The translations under genes were made by a program, and so were the position numbers. 64,000 nucleotides of DNA, taken from assembly GCA_030247855.1 (NCBI GenBank), contig JAPDRN010000152.1, positions 1 to 64,000 of the forward strand. The letters run 5' to 3'. Source of the stretch: Knufia peltigerae. Taxonomy: Eukaryota; Ascomycota; Eurotiomycetes; Chaetothyriales; Trichomeriaceae. Under the pieces are notes generated by a model that saw only the letters and a program-made list of their open reading frames with translations, was not told the origin of the DNA and ran no database searches. Below, piece by piece: positions 11,709-22,915 of the stretch. How positions within the stretch are numbered: the first letter of the stretch is position 1; each line of letters begins with the position of its first letter.

Positions 11709-12183
11709 AAGAAAACTCTCCGTAGCTTGGTGTCTCCCTCTCTTATGAAGGCATCGATGGGATGATGGAGAATTTTTGGTCGTGTCTCTTTGAAGGATAC
11801 GAATATTCAAGACATATGATACATATGTACATACAGGTATATTCTATCAAGTCACCTTGTGGTATGTAATTTTTAATTATCATCCATCAACCATGAACCT
11901 AATCCGGAGACGCCTCTCTCTCTCTCTAGCTGTCTTCTGACACCCAAACTCCAAAGGCGCCTTTGCTTCACTCCTGAGCCCCATGTACGGACCCTGCTCC
12001 GTCGCTGTCTTGTCTCTGTCTCTGACACCATCTTTCTCTCATCCCGTTTCAAAATTGGACGCTTTATACAACTCGAGGTTGGTAGACAGAGACAAGGTAC
12101 GTTATTATCAGGGCTATCCTTGGTTTTGTTCTATACACAGGCGTACAAGCCACCAAATCACCCAGTGTCGTTGATGAATAATG
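11709..12183. other. convergent intergenic region
   Basis: 3' flanks of the DUF3433 gene and CYP51, which face each other. A CT dinucleotide run lies near 11916-11928. No gene seen. Confidence 0.5.
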
Positions 12184-13919
12184 TCATCTCTTTTCAAACC
12201 CGACAACGGCGGGACCCATTGGTCTGGAAAACAAACTCGAATAATCCGTGGGAACCAGATCCTTGCCCTCGGGCTGTCTGAACTTGACGTGTCGGACCAT
12301 GGTGGCCAAGACGGTCCCCAGCTGGACATAGGCAAACTGTTCACCGATGCAGCGGTGTCGACCGGCGCCGAAGGGCAAGTAAGGGGAAGAGGCGCCCTTG
12401 CTGATCATGCCGTAACCGTAATCCTCAAACTCTTCCTTCTCCATGCCCATCTGGGTGTAGGCGAGAGGGTGACCCTCGTCCCACCGGTGAGGCTCCCACA
12501 GCAAGGGCTCGGGGAAGTAGGCCGACTCTCTCGAGGTGACCCCCGGGGCCGACAGGAGCGCGTGCGTCGTGGGGATCATGTACGTCTTGGTCGCGGTGGG
12601 CGCGTCGGCCACGATGGTCATGGGGGACTTGACCTTGCGCAGGATGCTGTGGATGGGGGCGTGCAGGCGCAGCGTCTCCTTGACGACCTTGGCGTTGAAG
12701 GTCAACTTCTGGAGACCCTCGTACGTCAGGGGAGGGAGGTCCTTGCCCAGCACGCGCCTCTGTTCTTCGAGCAGGTCCTCCTGGATGTCCGGCCGGGTGG
12801 CGAGGCGGAGCAAGATCCAGGCCGAGGTCGAGGACGACGAGTGTTGGCCGGCCATGAGCAGGGCGATCATCATGTGCGCCACCTCCTTGTCGGGCACCGG
12901 CGTGCCGTCCTTGTACGAACAATTCATCAGGTTCCAAATCATGTCTTCCTCGTCGCCTTCGCGCTTTCCACCCTTGGCCCGTCGCTCCTTGATGATCTCC
13001 ATGTAGGTCTCGGCCATCTTGCGCTGGGCGACGTCTCGCTTGCGGTTGTGCGGGAGAGGAGCCCAGGGAAGCATGAAGTTGATGGGCGCGAATCCCATGT
13101 CCAGGTCGTGGTACAGATCGGCAAACGTCGAGTCGAACTTTGCCCGTACTTCTTTGCCCTGCAGCGATCGGGACGCCGTGTAGATGGTCAGTTCGGCCAT
13201 GGCGGGCACGATGTCGACACTGCCTCTTGAGCCCTTGAACAGTTTGTTGTTTTCCACAAAGGACTTGGTCTCCGAGGAGATCAGATCGACGTAGGACTTG
13301 AAGGCATCCATGGTGAGACCGAACTTGACCATCTTTTTCTGTTCCATCAATTTGGCATTTTCGCAATCGTACTGTTCGAGTAAGGTGTCAGCCAAATCGT
13401 ACTCCCTGCGCCCATCCATTTTGACTACTTACCACCACCCCTTCTCCAAACACTGGTGTGGTCAAGCCGGTGTAGATTTCCTCGGCGTTGACATCTTTCA
13501 GCTTCCCGTTCAAGATGAACTCGTTGCCCTTTGTGCCCAGACAGACTGTGACCTTTCGGCCCAACAGGACAAAGGTGAAGACGTCGCCGTATTTCTCTTT
13601 ACAGGTGAAGAAGAAGTCGAATGGGTCCATTCCGTACCATATTCTACAAAAGTCTATGTGTCAGCATTTGTTGCATTGAGCATGACCAGAGTGTGAGGGT
13701 GAGAGTGGCGCAGAGGACGACGTACGTGCTGCCGATCATCGGGAACCACGAGAAGACCTCGGGGGGTGCATTTCTGTCCTTGAACAGGAGTTGTCGGGTG
13801 ACATTGAGGACCACTGAGAGGAGGAGGAGGGCTACGAAGCCCAAGAGGACGGTCTGGTATAGAGGGAGATCTTGGAGGAGGCGATCAAGGGGCGCTGCGA
13901 CGGTCGCGAGCAAACCCAT
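12184..13919 (-). CDS. CYP51: lanosterol/eburicol 14-alpha-demethylase (CYP51)
   Basis: Exons 13919-13726, 13643-13433, 13371-12184; 1593 nt, 530 aa. It has an N-terminal membrane anchor (LLGFVALLLLSVVLNV), then IGSTIWYGMDPFDFF, KYGDVFTFVLLGRKVTVCLG and the CYP51 signature around substrate recognition site 1 (NAEEIYTGLTTPVFGEGVV, YDCENAKLMEQKKMVKFGLT). The I-helix reads AGQHSSSSTSAW, the ExxR motif is ETLR, and the heme loop is PFGAGRHRCIGEQF with the heme-thiolate Cys476. The enzyme removes the 14-alpha methyl group in ergosterol synthesis in the ER and is the azole target. The tyrosines of the EIY and VVYDC segments and the lysines of MEQKK, equivalent to known azole-resistance positions, are the usual residues. 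Many filamentous fungi have two or more CYP51 paralogues; I cannot say which this is. Confidence 0.97.
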
Positions 13920-14711
13920 GATGATGAGGCGATTCCGTGTGAGAGCGTGTTACTAGCACAGAGGGTGTGTGTGTGTTGAGAGGACTAGGGAGACAAAGGA
14001 GTGTGATGTCCACAGACTCGACTGCGCCCAGAAGAAGGATTGGATAACGAATGGTAGATGCTCGTCCAGAGAGAGTGTCCCTAGTTTATGTCGGGTTTTT
14101 AATTCATGAATCTGGGATCATCACGGTAGTAGCGAGAAAGGGTCCCTTTTGTCCCGCCAAAAAATAAAAAAGGTCCAGGTACCGTAACGGCGTGATTGGC
14201 GGAACCTGCGCCAGATTGCATGATGCATGGTCCAATCTATTTGGTGTAGATTCCGCCATCCGAGTCGAGCCACCCATTGAATAATACGAGGGAGTACGAC
14301 TACTCGGTACTAATGCTTCTCCGTATACATAAAAATATCAGCCCACCAGGCCAACCTCACTCAACACCCTCGCACCACCACACCACCATCTACTCCGTCC
14401 TCCGTTATGGACCCCCCTTGATCCTCTCTCTGTACTCGTGTAAACGAATAGCTTACTGCGTATATCAAAAGCATCCACTGGCGACGAAACAAAATCACCC
14501 ATTCAATCACTATCCTCGAATCTCTTAGAGACCCTGACGCGTGCAAAAGGATTTTCGTATCCAGAATCGGATATCTAACTCAGCTCACATCCCTCGCAGG
14601 TAAAGAATGTCTACACTGGACTTGAGATCTACTTTTTTTACTCATACAGCCTTGGAAGAGAGCTGTTCATCTTCTGGCCACCAAAGACCTCTTGGTCACG
14701 CACACGAATGC
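13920..14711. other. CYP51 promoter and 3' flank of the aminopeptidase gene
   Basis: No gene seen. A CCAAT box overlapping a sterol-element-like sequence is listed separately at 14187-14199. Confidence 0.5.
14187..14199 (-). promoter_or_regulatory. CCAAT box overlapping an SRE-like element upstream of CYP51
   Basis: On the gene strand the sequence reads CCAATCACGCCGT, about 270 nt upstream of the CYP51 start. CCAAT is the binding core of the CBC complex. The overlapping ATCACGCCGT matches nine of ten positions of the published SrbA-type consensus RTCAnSCCAY as I recall it. Both factors are known to control cyp51A in Aspergillus. This is a sequence match only. Confidence 0.35.
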
Positions 14712-17600
14712 TCATAGCTTGCCCTTCTCAAGGTAACCATTCGACTTCAACCACCCAACAACATCCTCACTATCCCGTTTCAGCCAGTTCGCTTTGGCTC
14801 TGATGCTATCGAAGCTTTGTTGCAAACTCCTGTCGAATCCCTTCTTGTCCTTGTCTTGGAAGAATGCTTCGACCTGATGCAGCTGCTTCTCACTGGTGAA
14901 ACCCGAAACGCAGATGCTGACGACGCTACTCAACATGGTCATGCTGGGAGGCAACTTCTCCACCAACTCGCCCCAATTCTGCCACATCCATTCCCACCGT
15001 TTCTCGATGCCTTCAGAGGTGGTGCTCAGGCCCCCAATGGGCATGTAAATATCTTGCATTTTGACTTTGCCACTCAGTGCCAGCTTCAAAGTCTTCTGGA
15101 TGAGCTCGGGACTCCTTGCACGACCGAGGCTTCGTAGACAAGTATTCCTCTCGTCAGCGGTCGAGGCGGAATGATATCGTGCCAGGAGGGCATCCCATTC
15201 CTTCTCTCCACCATCCCGCAGAGCCATGGCAAAGACAGACGCACGTAGGTTAGGATGCACTGCAGCATAGTCTCCAGCCAGGAACTTGCTGAACATTTCC
15301 TTGGCTGCCGCCTGAACCTTCTTGTCTCCAGCCAACCCAGCGGAGCCGAACATCAAGCTCTTGAACTGGCTCAGAATATGGTCCTCATTGTCGGAAAACT
15401 CCCAGCCGAGTTCGTGTGCCTTGGCGGAGCACAGATTGAGCTGGAATGCTTTGAGAGCATCTTTGATCGATTCGTCCTCAAATATCCATGTGTTCCGGAC
15501 AGCATTGATCCTTGTCAAGATCTCATTCCACACCACGAACTGAGTTTCAGTGTTGAAGGACTGAAGGAGACTCAAGATACCGGATGTCTGCCCGTATCCG
15601 CTCGCTGCGAGTGCACCAGCATCCGCAATCATACCAGCGCGGTCTTCCACCGAAAGCAATCCCTTTTGGGCGGCTTCACCCAGCTTGGTCAATCGTTCGG
15701 GAGTATAGCTTGTTCGGTAAAAGGCAGAGTGGTCTGCATTCAGCTTGTAGAAATCTAGTCCCCCAGAAATCTTGAAGGTTTGTTCACGTTCCGTGAGCAT
15801 CAAGGTCTCATCAACCCCGCTCTTGGTTCGGAGGCCGAGCATAACAGGATATAGGACCTTGTCCTCTTCTGCTTTGACATCTCCAGTACGCAAGAACCGA
15901 TTCTGCTTGACCGTGATGCTGGAATCCTTCTCGTTTTCACTCACAGTAATGACAGGATACCCAATGTTCTTGGTCCAAATGTCCATCACGCGTGCAACAT
16001 CTTTGCCGCTGGCCTCACCCAATGCATCCCACAAATCACTTGTCTGAGTGTTGCCCCAGGCGTGCTTCTTGATGTATCTTCGGATACCTTCAATGAAAGT
16101 CTCCTCTCCCAAATATTTCGAGATCATTCGCAGGACGGACGAGCCTTTTGAGTATGAGATAGCGTCGAAAATCTGATTAATATCCTCTGCACGATGCACC
16201 GGGACCTCGATTGGATGAGAGCTGCGCAGTCCGTCCAAGCCTAGAGCGCCTTGAAGGGTGTCGATCACAAAGGTTTCCCAGACCTTCCACTCTGGATAGA
16301 ACTCGTTGCAACTGTACCAGCTCATCCAGGTGGCGAAGCCTTCGTTCAACCAAAGACCGTCCCAGAAGTCCATTGTCACCAGGTTACCAAACCACTGATG
16401 AGCCAGCTCGTGTTGGACAACTTCTGCCACTCTTTCTTTGGTAGCAGCACCTGCAGTCTTCTGGTCGAAAAGCAGGTCAACGACACGATATGTGACGAGA
16501 CCCCAGTTTTCCATAGCACCAGCGGCAAAGTCAGGAATAGCAACCATGTCCATCTTGGGTAAGGGATACGGTGCTTGGAAGGCTTTTTCATAAAATGCTA
16601 GAGTCTTTGCCGCAACGTCAAGAGCAAAGCGGCCGTCTGCCTCATTTTGTTCGGGCGTCATCCACACCTTGATAGGCAGCCTGAAGGCACTGGTCGAGAT
16701 TGACTTTAGTTCGGCAACAATGAACGCTAACAGATATGTCGACATGCGAGGGGAGCGACTGAACTTGACAGCCTTCCTCTTTTCACCCGTGATTTCCGAG
16801 TCAACCATCTCGGTCGAGGCAACATCCATATTCGACAAACATGTCATTTCCTCATCGGCAATTAGAGTGACAGTGAACTCAGCCTTGAGAGCTGGCTCAT
16901 CGAAGCACGGCAAAGCTCGACGAGCATCGGTTGCCTCGAATTGTGTCACAGCAAGGTACTCCCCGTCTTTTCTCTTGGATCTGTAGAAGCCAGCCATCTT
17001 GTCATTGAGCTGTCCCGTGTAGGTGTGCTTCAGCTGGACCTTTTGTCCTTTGCTAATGGACTTGCCCAAGTCAATGGTCGTTGTCTGCGTATCGGCATCG
17101 TAGGAGAGCGATGGCGAGGACGTCACCAAGGCACCATCTGCATGGACCGTCGTACTGTGGATGTCGAGCTCCAAGGTGTTCAGGGAAATGGTCGTGCTGT
17201 CTTTGGCCACATCTAGGTCAATGATGACAGATCCTTCGAATGTAAACTCGTCGAAATCGACCTCAAGGGTCAAATCATAGTGCTTTGGCACAACATTGTC
17301 GGGGAGAACGACTCGACCCTGAGTACTGGTCACACCAGGCGAATCGGACATGAATCGACACATCCTGGAGAGAGCGAACGGTGACGCTCCACCAGGGCAA
17401 GATTCGTGTATGAGCGAAGGGCGACGCAGGGGCAGCAGAGGACGAGTAGCGGTTGCAGGACGAACAGAATTCCTGCTGACTTGAGTCTGAAAGGATCGTC
17501 TGGTAGTCTGCCGGAGCAGTGAGGTCGATGATGAGGGTGAACGTGTAAGAGGAATGTGAGGTCCAACAAGCCTTGAAAGAGACCGTGCAGGTGGCTTCAT
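14712..17600 (-). CDS. M1-family zinc aminopeptidase (APE2/AAP1 type)
   Basis: Single exon, 962 aa. Exopeptidase motif GAMENWG at 361-367; zinc site HELAH at 397-401 with third ligand E420 in LNEGFATW. The rest matches the puromycin-sensitive aminopeptidase family in length and order, including the C-terminal ERAP1-like helical domain. The enzyme removes N-terminal residues from peptides. The first 80 residues are Arg/Ser-rich, without acidic residues until E66, like a mitochondrial targeting peptide. Internal methionines at 80 and 84 directly precede the conserved start region (RVVLPDNVVPKHYDLTLE), so one gene could yield mitochondrial and cytosolic forms (inference). Confidence 0.95.
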   Translation of the reverse strand: MKPPARSLSRLVGPHIPLTRSPSSSTSLLRQTTRRSFQTQVSRNSVRPATATRPLLPLRRPSLIHESCPGGASPFALSRMCRFMSDSPGVTSTQGRVVLPDNVVPKHYDLTLEVDFDEFTFEGSVIIDLDVAKDSTTISLNTLELDIHSTTVHADGALVTSSPSLSYDADTQTTTIDLGKSISKGQKVQLKHTYTGQLNDKMAGFYRSKRKDGEYLAVTQFEATDARRALPCFDEPALKAEFTVTLIADEEMTCLSNMDVASTEMVDSEITGEKRKAVKFSRSPRMSTYLLAFIVAELKSISTSAFRLPIKVWMTPEQNEADGRFALDVAAKTLAFYEKAFQAPYPLPKMDMVAIPDFAAGAMENWGLVTYRVVDLLFDQKTAGAATKERVAEVVQHELAHQWFGNLVTMDFWDGLWLNEGFATWMSWYSCNEFYPEWKVWETFVIDTLQGALGLDGLRSSHPIEVPVHRAEDINQIFDAISYSKGSSVLRMISKYLGEETFIEGIRRYIKKHAWGNTQTSDLWDALGEASGKDVARVMDIWTKNIGYPVITVSENEKDSSITVKQNRFLRTGDVKAEEDKVLYPVMLGLRTKSGVDETLMLTEREQTFKISGGLDFYKLNADHSAFYRTSYTPERLTKLGEAAQKGLLSVEDRAGMIADAGALAASGYGQTSGILSLLQSFNTETQFVVWNEILTRINAVRNTWIFEDESIKDALKAFQLNLCSAKAHELGWEFSDNEDHILSQFKSLMFGSAGLAGDKKVQAAAKEMFSKFLAGDYAAVHPNLRASVFAMALRDGGEKEWDALLARYHSASTADERNTCLRSLGRARSPELIQKTLKLALSGKVKMQDIYMPIGGLSTTSEGIEKRWEWMWQNWGELVEKLPPSMTMLSSVVSICVSGFTSEKQLHQVEAFFQDKDKKGFDRSLQQSFDSIRAKANWLKRDSEDVVGWLKSNGYLEKGKL

Positions 17601-18144
17601 CTATCAAAGTAGTACAGACTCCCAACAGAGAAGGAGCGAATGTCAAATGCAGGGCGAGGCTATGTGACTGTCTCTTGCCGCATCCTGCGGGAAAGCATAA
17701 ATAACCTCGTATATCCGTCTTGCTGCGTCACGCCTGACCTGCCTAGTGCGGAGAAGTGCGAATTTTCTCGTTCAAGACCTTGCAACACCAACACTGCCAC
17801 GTACATACTTATCAATGTTAATGTAGCTATCTGTACCTACTCCAGGTACACAAGGGCTCAGCATGTTATCAGCGTCACGACTCTATGCTTCAGGACATGC
17901 TCTTGCGACTGGAACACTCTGCCTCGTCATGACATCTTGATCAATACCGAACTGTGCAGTGTCAATCGATTTGACGAATATATCATCAGCGAAGGAAATC
18001 TCAATGTGGACAAGCTCACAAACCAAAGACGCAAGAACCGGCATCGGGATGCTTTGTACTCGTGCATTACCGATTTGTTTTCGACCCTGCTGGCAACAGC
18101 TTGGGTACTTTCTTGCCATAGAAATCCCAGCTAGTTTGAGGTGG
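17601..18144. other. upstream region of the aminopeptidase gene
   Basis: Contains the aminopeptidase promoter. Frames are short and unlike known proteins. Nothing else recognised. Confidence 0.45.
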
Positions 18145-18567
18145 TCATTCATTTTCAGTGGGTGATTTTCCATAGAAGTCTGGTACAAATGTGCGATACG
18201 TATCCGTGTCAGGATAACACGAAATGTCTTTCGTCGAAACTGATTCTCTTATTATTGTGAGGACTTCGTCGCCGTTCTTTCCACCAAGGGCAACTCCCCT
18301 GGCAGCATGGCTGTCCGGATTAACACTACCAATGCTGTCAAAAAGCAATGCCACCTTTGTACCCTCGAAGAGGTACAAGACTAAATCACAACAAGCTTGC
18401 CACTCAGCACTCAAGTAATTCAATCCCTTGCACCAGCTCCATTTCTCATGACGGGGGTATCTTTCCATGCCTAACCTAGGGACAAGCTCAACCGTCTCTT
18501 CATCAAATTGGAGCAATTCATTCTGGTCGTGGTAGTAAAGGAACCGTACGCCTTGATAAAATTCCAT
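18145..18567 (-). CDS. possible small protein, unknown
   Basis: An ORF of 140 codons from the ATG at 18567 (MEFYQGVRFLYYHDQNE...). The frame stays open further upstream to about 18738 but without a better start. Composition is protein-like (many Tyr, Trp, acidic and hydrophobic residues in plausible patterns), with no signal peptide, membrane span or recognised domain. It lies in the 3' flank of Atg1 and could be chance or a lineage-specific gene. Confidence 0.3.
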   Translation of the reverse strand: MEFYQGVRFLYYHDQNELLQFDEETVELVPRLGMERYPRHEKWSWCKGLNYLSAEWQACCDLVLYLFEGTKVALLFDSIGSVNPDSHAARGVALGGKNGDEVLTIIRESVSTKDISCYPDTDTYRTFVPDFYGKSPTENE

Positions 18568-18792
18568 GACCTCGCTGTACAAACCAACCACCAACCATCC
18601 ACCCACCCACATCCCTTCAAGCCTATGCAAATGAAAAAAAAGTACAAGTCCAGGAAGGCCCTCATCAACACGATGCGAGACCGAACCGTTGAATTTGTCA
18701 ATTGTTGCAGGTGAACGCCGGGAGGGGAATGATGGCAAAGTTCTAATACCTGCCTAAGGTCAAAACGAAAACAAAAATCATGATGCTAGTCG

Positions 18793-21700
18793 TCAACGTG
18801 ATGGCGTAACAAGGGCAGCCGTGGGGACACTGCCTCGATTTAGTTGTGGCGGAGAAGCTCTGCTGGGCGAGGATAGTAGCGGAGCAGATGATCGCTTCTG
18901 GACAACCTGTAGCTTACGTCTGATGACGGTGAGTCGTCCGCGAATACTATGAACCACTGTTGGAATGTCAATACCAGATCCGTTTCGGCAGATTGCAGAC
19001 TTACAGTTCTTCACCGTCTTCCTGTCTTCAGCTTCTAAGCCGTTAATCGGTGCCGAGTCCTCTTTCTCGTCCTGATCACTCGCGCTACTCGCATGTTTGG
19101 GCATAGCGTCTTCGTCACTTTCCAATACTGCCTCGAGCATGCGGATTGCGGTAACATACGAGATCTCGCATCCAGGAAGGTCCTCATTCGTCAGCTCGTT
19201 GATGGCGGCAGCTCGACTCATTTCCAAGGCACGGTCATACATGAGTTTCTCAGCCGTAATCCCAGAGCTTACAACCACCTGATCGGCTGAAGTGCCCATA
19301 CCAGTGCTGGAAGCTGTCGCAGTAGAAATGTTGTTGGGATGGCTAGGGTGGTCCTCAGGTAGTCGACGCTGATTATCAACAAGTTTGAGTCGTACGAGGT
19401 CGGTTTTCTCGAGGACTTCATTGAAGCGACCTCTTATCCATTGAACAACATTATTCATCCGCTGGTTTGCAGTTGTCGAGGAACGATAGGCTGTGTCATC
19501 TAGTGCGTCAGCACGGTTCTTGCGGTTCCACCAGCGTGCAGCAATATCCATGGCTTTGGCTAGTAGCGCGAGTGCCTTGACATAGAGTACGAGTGCTTCT
19601 TCCGCAACAATGACTGTAGCTTCTACAGTAAGGTCTTCGTTGGATGCACCAAATGGGCTGTCATAGCTCGTGGCGTCGGACGCGTTTCGCAAACCGAGCC
19701 CTGGTTGAGAAGGAATGGCTGGGGTAAGCTGTTTATACTTGACTTCAGCGAAGCCATAAACAACATCGCTTCGCGTCGCAATCTCCTCAACGAGATGCAC
19801 AAACTTCGTATCCTCATCGGTGGCTGCTGGGGTTTTGGAAGAGTCTCCGACTACAATCAAACTGCTTTGGGCACCAGGATACGCTGGAAATGGGCTGTAG
19901 TTGATCGGAGGAGATTTGCCGCCACGCATGAAGTTCACCGGTGGAGAAAATCCAACTCCAAAGAGACGTCCGCTTGCCATATTTAGAGCCTTCGAGATGG
20001 CCGATGTTGCTGAGCTGGGGCTAGGGCCATAACGTCTCTCATAAGAACTCTGCCGGTTGTGTAAGGTATCTGGACGCCTACCAGACGCGATCTGAACGGC
20101 TCGAGAAGCACTAGTTTGTGCACCCGTTGCAGAGCCAGGAGGGCCTTGTGTCGTTGCTCTACGAACCATTGCTCCAGATTTCGGTGATGCTGCCGTATTT
20201 CTGTTCATCCGGGGAATGGCGTCAATTTCATCGGCCAAAGCGTTGACTTCCACGGCTTTCTTCTCGACCAAGACGTAGTCCCTCTCGAAGGCAATATCTT
20301 GAGCGACACGCTCTCTTTCTTTCTCCTCTTGTTGCTTCCGCAAGGCAAGTTCTTGGCTCTCATCGTAAACTTGTTCCCGCAACGAGGATGGTGGCAACTT
20401 GTGGGAGCCTGCACTCGATTGACGAGCCATCGGAGTTGAAGATGGCCGATAGACCAATTCTTGTCTTCCAGGCGCAGTTGCATGTGGATGCAGAGCTGGT
20501 CGAGGTTCGCTGGGACTGGGTGGAGAGGCGGCTCCGGAGGCACGCTCATTGGAAGGGCGTCTTAAAGTTGCAAGCTGATCCTTATTTGCTGAGGTTCGGC
20601 GACTCACAGAATATCTGCGTGGAAGATTTTCCGCCGAGGCAAGTCTTGTAGTATCGCTATAAGGACTCTCGGGCTCCTTCCGCGAACTTGGACGAGTAAT
20701 GCCAGTAGGATCCGTCCGACTATTTCGTCGACGATCTGTCTCTGGCTGTTCGAGCTCTTCGGGCATATCCTCAGGATGCAATCCTGGGATAGGTCCGGTG
20801 ATGATTTCATTCTTGAAGAACTCGGGAAATGTCAAACGATCCTTCGGGTCCCTTCTAAGTAACGACCGAATGAGCTTTTTCATCTCCTCCGAGACTTGGA
20901 TCTCTTCTCCAAACTTGATCTTGTCTTCACTCTTTTCTATCTTTCGAAGCAGCTCAACATGGTTGGAAGCTCTGAAAGGAGGCCGTGCCGTGACCATTTC
21001 ATATAACACTGTTCCCACCGACCAAAGGTCAGCCGTAGCATCGTATTTCTCATAGCGCAAGATCTCAGGTGCCATGTATAGAGGAGAGCCACACAGGGTC
21101 TCTGCCAGGGCTGTAGATGGCAAGGACCTGGCGAATCCGAAATCTGCAATCTTCAGCATGGGAAGAGATCGGATTCCACAGACCGGGTTGAGAGCATCTT
21201 GACTAGGCTGATACGGCATCGGACGAGGTTGGTGTGTTTCGAAATAGACAGGGGAAGGATTGAGGAGGAGATTCTGCGGCTTCACATCGCGGTGAATGAG
21301 ATCTCTAGCTCGCAAAAATTGCAGAGCGCTCGCGAGCTGTTGTAGAAAGTGCCTTGACAGCACCTCGTTTAGACCGCCATGCCTAGGATTTGGATATTTG
21401 ATCATCGTATTGCCCACCAACTCACTGTCCTTGATTTGTTCCCGCCTCTTGATGAAATGTGAGAGATCCCCCAAAGCTACGTATTCCATCACCAGATGTA
21501 TGTGAGCACTGGATTCTTTGCAGTCGATGAGGGCAACGATATGTGGATGATGGAGTCCCTTCAAGATCGAGATTTCGGATGTGAGATTGTCTTTTAATTT
21601 CTTGTTAAGTTTCGACATATTCACAGATTTGATGGCAACGATGCTCTGTGTACCGGAGGAACTCTAATGATCAATCAGTAAATACGGCACGAATCTCCGC

Positions 21701-21856
21701 AGGGTCGATAGATGTGGCCAGACTTACAGTATGTACAGCCTTGTACACCGTTGCAAAGCTACCTCGACCAATCTCTTCATGGCGTTGGAAACTGCCTATT
21801 CGATCGGAATCCTTTGACCGTCTAGATGTACTAGACTGTGATGTGGTAGACGCCAT
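18793..21856 (-). CDS. ATG1: autophagy-initiating Ser/Thr kinase Atg1 (ULK family)
   Basis: Exons 21856-21728, 21663-19005, 18956-18793; 2952 nt, 983 aa. Kinase domain: glycine loop IGRGSFATVYK (29-39), catalytic lysine K55 in VAIK, HRD at 167-169 followed by VKPQN, DFG in IADFGFARSLP, and ETLCGSPLYMAPE. The long Ser/Pro-rich middle and the C-terminal helical (tandem MIT-like) region that binds Atg13 match fungal Atg1 in length. The kinase starts autophagosome formation with Atg13 and Atg17 under starvation. The second intron (19004-18957) is 48 nt, a multiple of three and stop-free: donor GTAAGT, branch TTGACAT, acceptor AACAG. Removing it turns KN...VVHSIRGRL into KNLVHSIRGRL. The start is the ATG at 21856; the frame above it offers only a GTG. 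Confidence 0.95.
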
Positions 21857-22915
21857 CTTCACCTCCTCCGCCACACCGCGTGCAGAGCTGTGTCGAGCAG
21901 TCAGCGGCGATGGCTTTGGAGTGCTATCTTCTCAGTTGTGGGTAGAGAGTAGGGGTTATGTGGTTGGACATGGATTGATCGAGATCAAGGAAGGCCCGAA
22001 GATGTAATCGTTCGACAGATTAGGTGACTAGGAGAACAGGCGACAGGCCGCAAAGTGTGGAGATGGCGCAATTTGGACCTTAGGCTGCGTCAATTCAAAT
22101 GTGGTGTCAGTGGCCAGCGAGAAGTTGAAAGATCGAACAGCTTGTTGATGACTAGAATGCTGGCGCCGAGTTCGATGGACAGTGATCATGTAGGGGGCTT
22201 GTAGACTGATTGTTCGCTGCGGCAAGATGTCGGGATGAGTATCGGATCAATCGGTGACGCAGTGTCACAGAACGCTAGTAACACCAGGGTATAAAGGATG
22301 CGGCTAAGGCAATAAAAGAAAGAAGATAATGATAGATAGAGGAAAGGATTAAGAAATGACTGAAGTTGAACAGGACGCGATTGTATCTTGCGTTCGTATG
22401 GAATGATTAGGTTAGTCATACACGTCCGAAGAACGGTTGACGCAGGATGGTTTGGATGCACTTCTGGCCTAGAACAAAAGCACCTGCCTCGCCTCACCTC
22501 GCCTGACAGTGATAAACTGATAAGGATCACGTGCGCTGTCTGATGGGTTGACATATTGTCTGACAACTTGGCTCTAACCATTTTACCTAGTCAAAAACGT
22601 TTACTGTCTAGTCTGACGTCTCATATTGTTATCCTACCTGGAAGGTAGATACGACGAATCAGAATCTCTCAACACTTGGAACATTTGCGCTCAATGGAGT
22701 CAGCCGATCCATTATTGCTGTGGATTCGACTTCCGGACTGAGATTACTTTGCTGCCCTCATACACCGCAGGGCGCCGGATCCTTTGCCGCTGACATTGCA
22801 TCAGGTGTTGTGGCTTCCGCTTGTCGCCTGATAGATATGCAGAGGCCAAATGGAATGAATGGTCACAAGGCTGAATAATTGGTATGGTATATGCGGTGTC
22901 CCAGCCCCCATACGT
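21857..22915. other. intergenic upstream of ATG1
   Basis: ATG1 promoter and 3' flank of the dolichol kinase gene. A short CTCGCC-type direct repeat lies near 22487-22506. No gene seen. Confidence 0.5.

Noticed and set aside
12181..13230. 349-codon plus-strand ORF
   Set aside because: It is the antisense shadow of CYP51 exon 3, caused by high GC and codon bias; its translation has no family features.
22487..22506. CTCGCC direct repeats taken as a CRISPR-like or regulatory array
   Set aside because: Only a few imperfect 6-bp units with no spacers; CRISPR arrays do not occur in fungal nuclear genomes.
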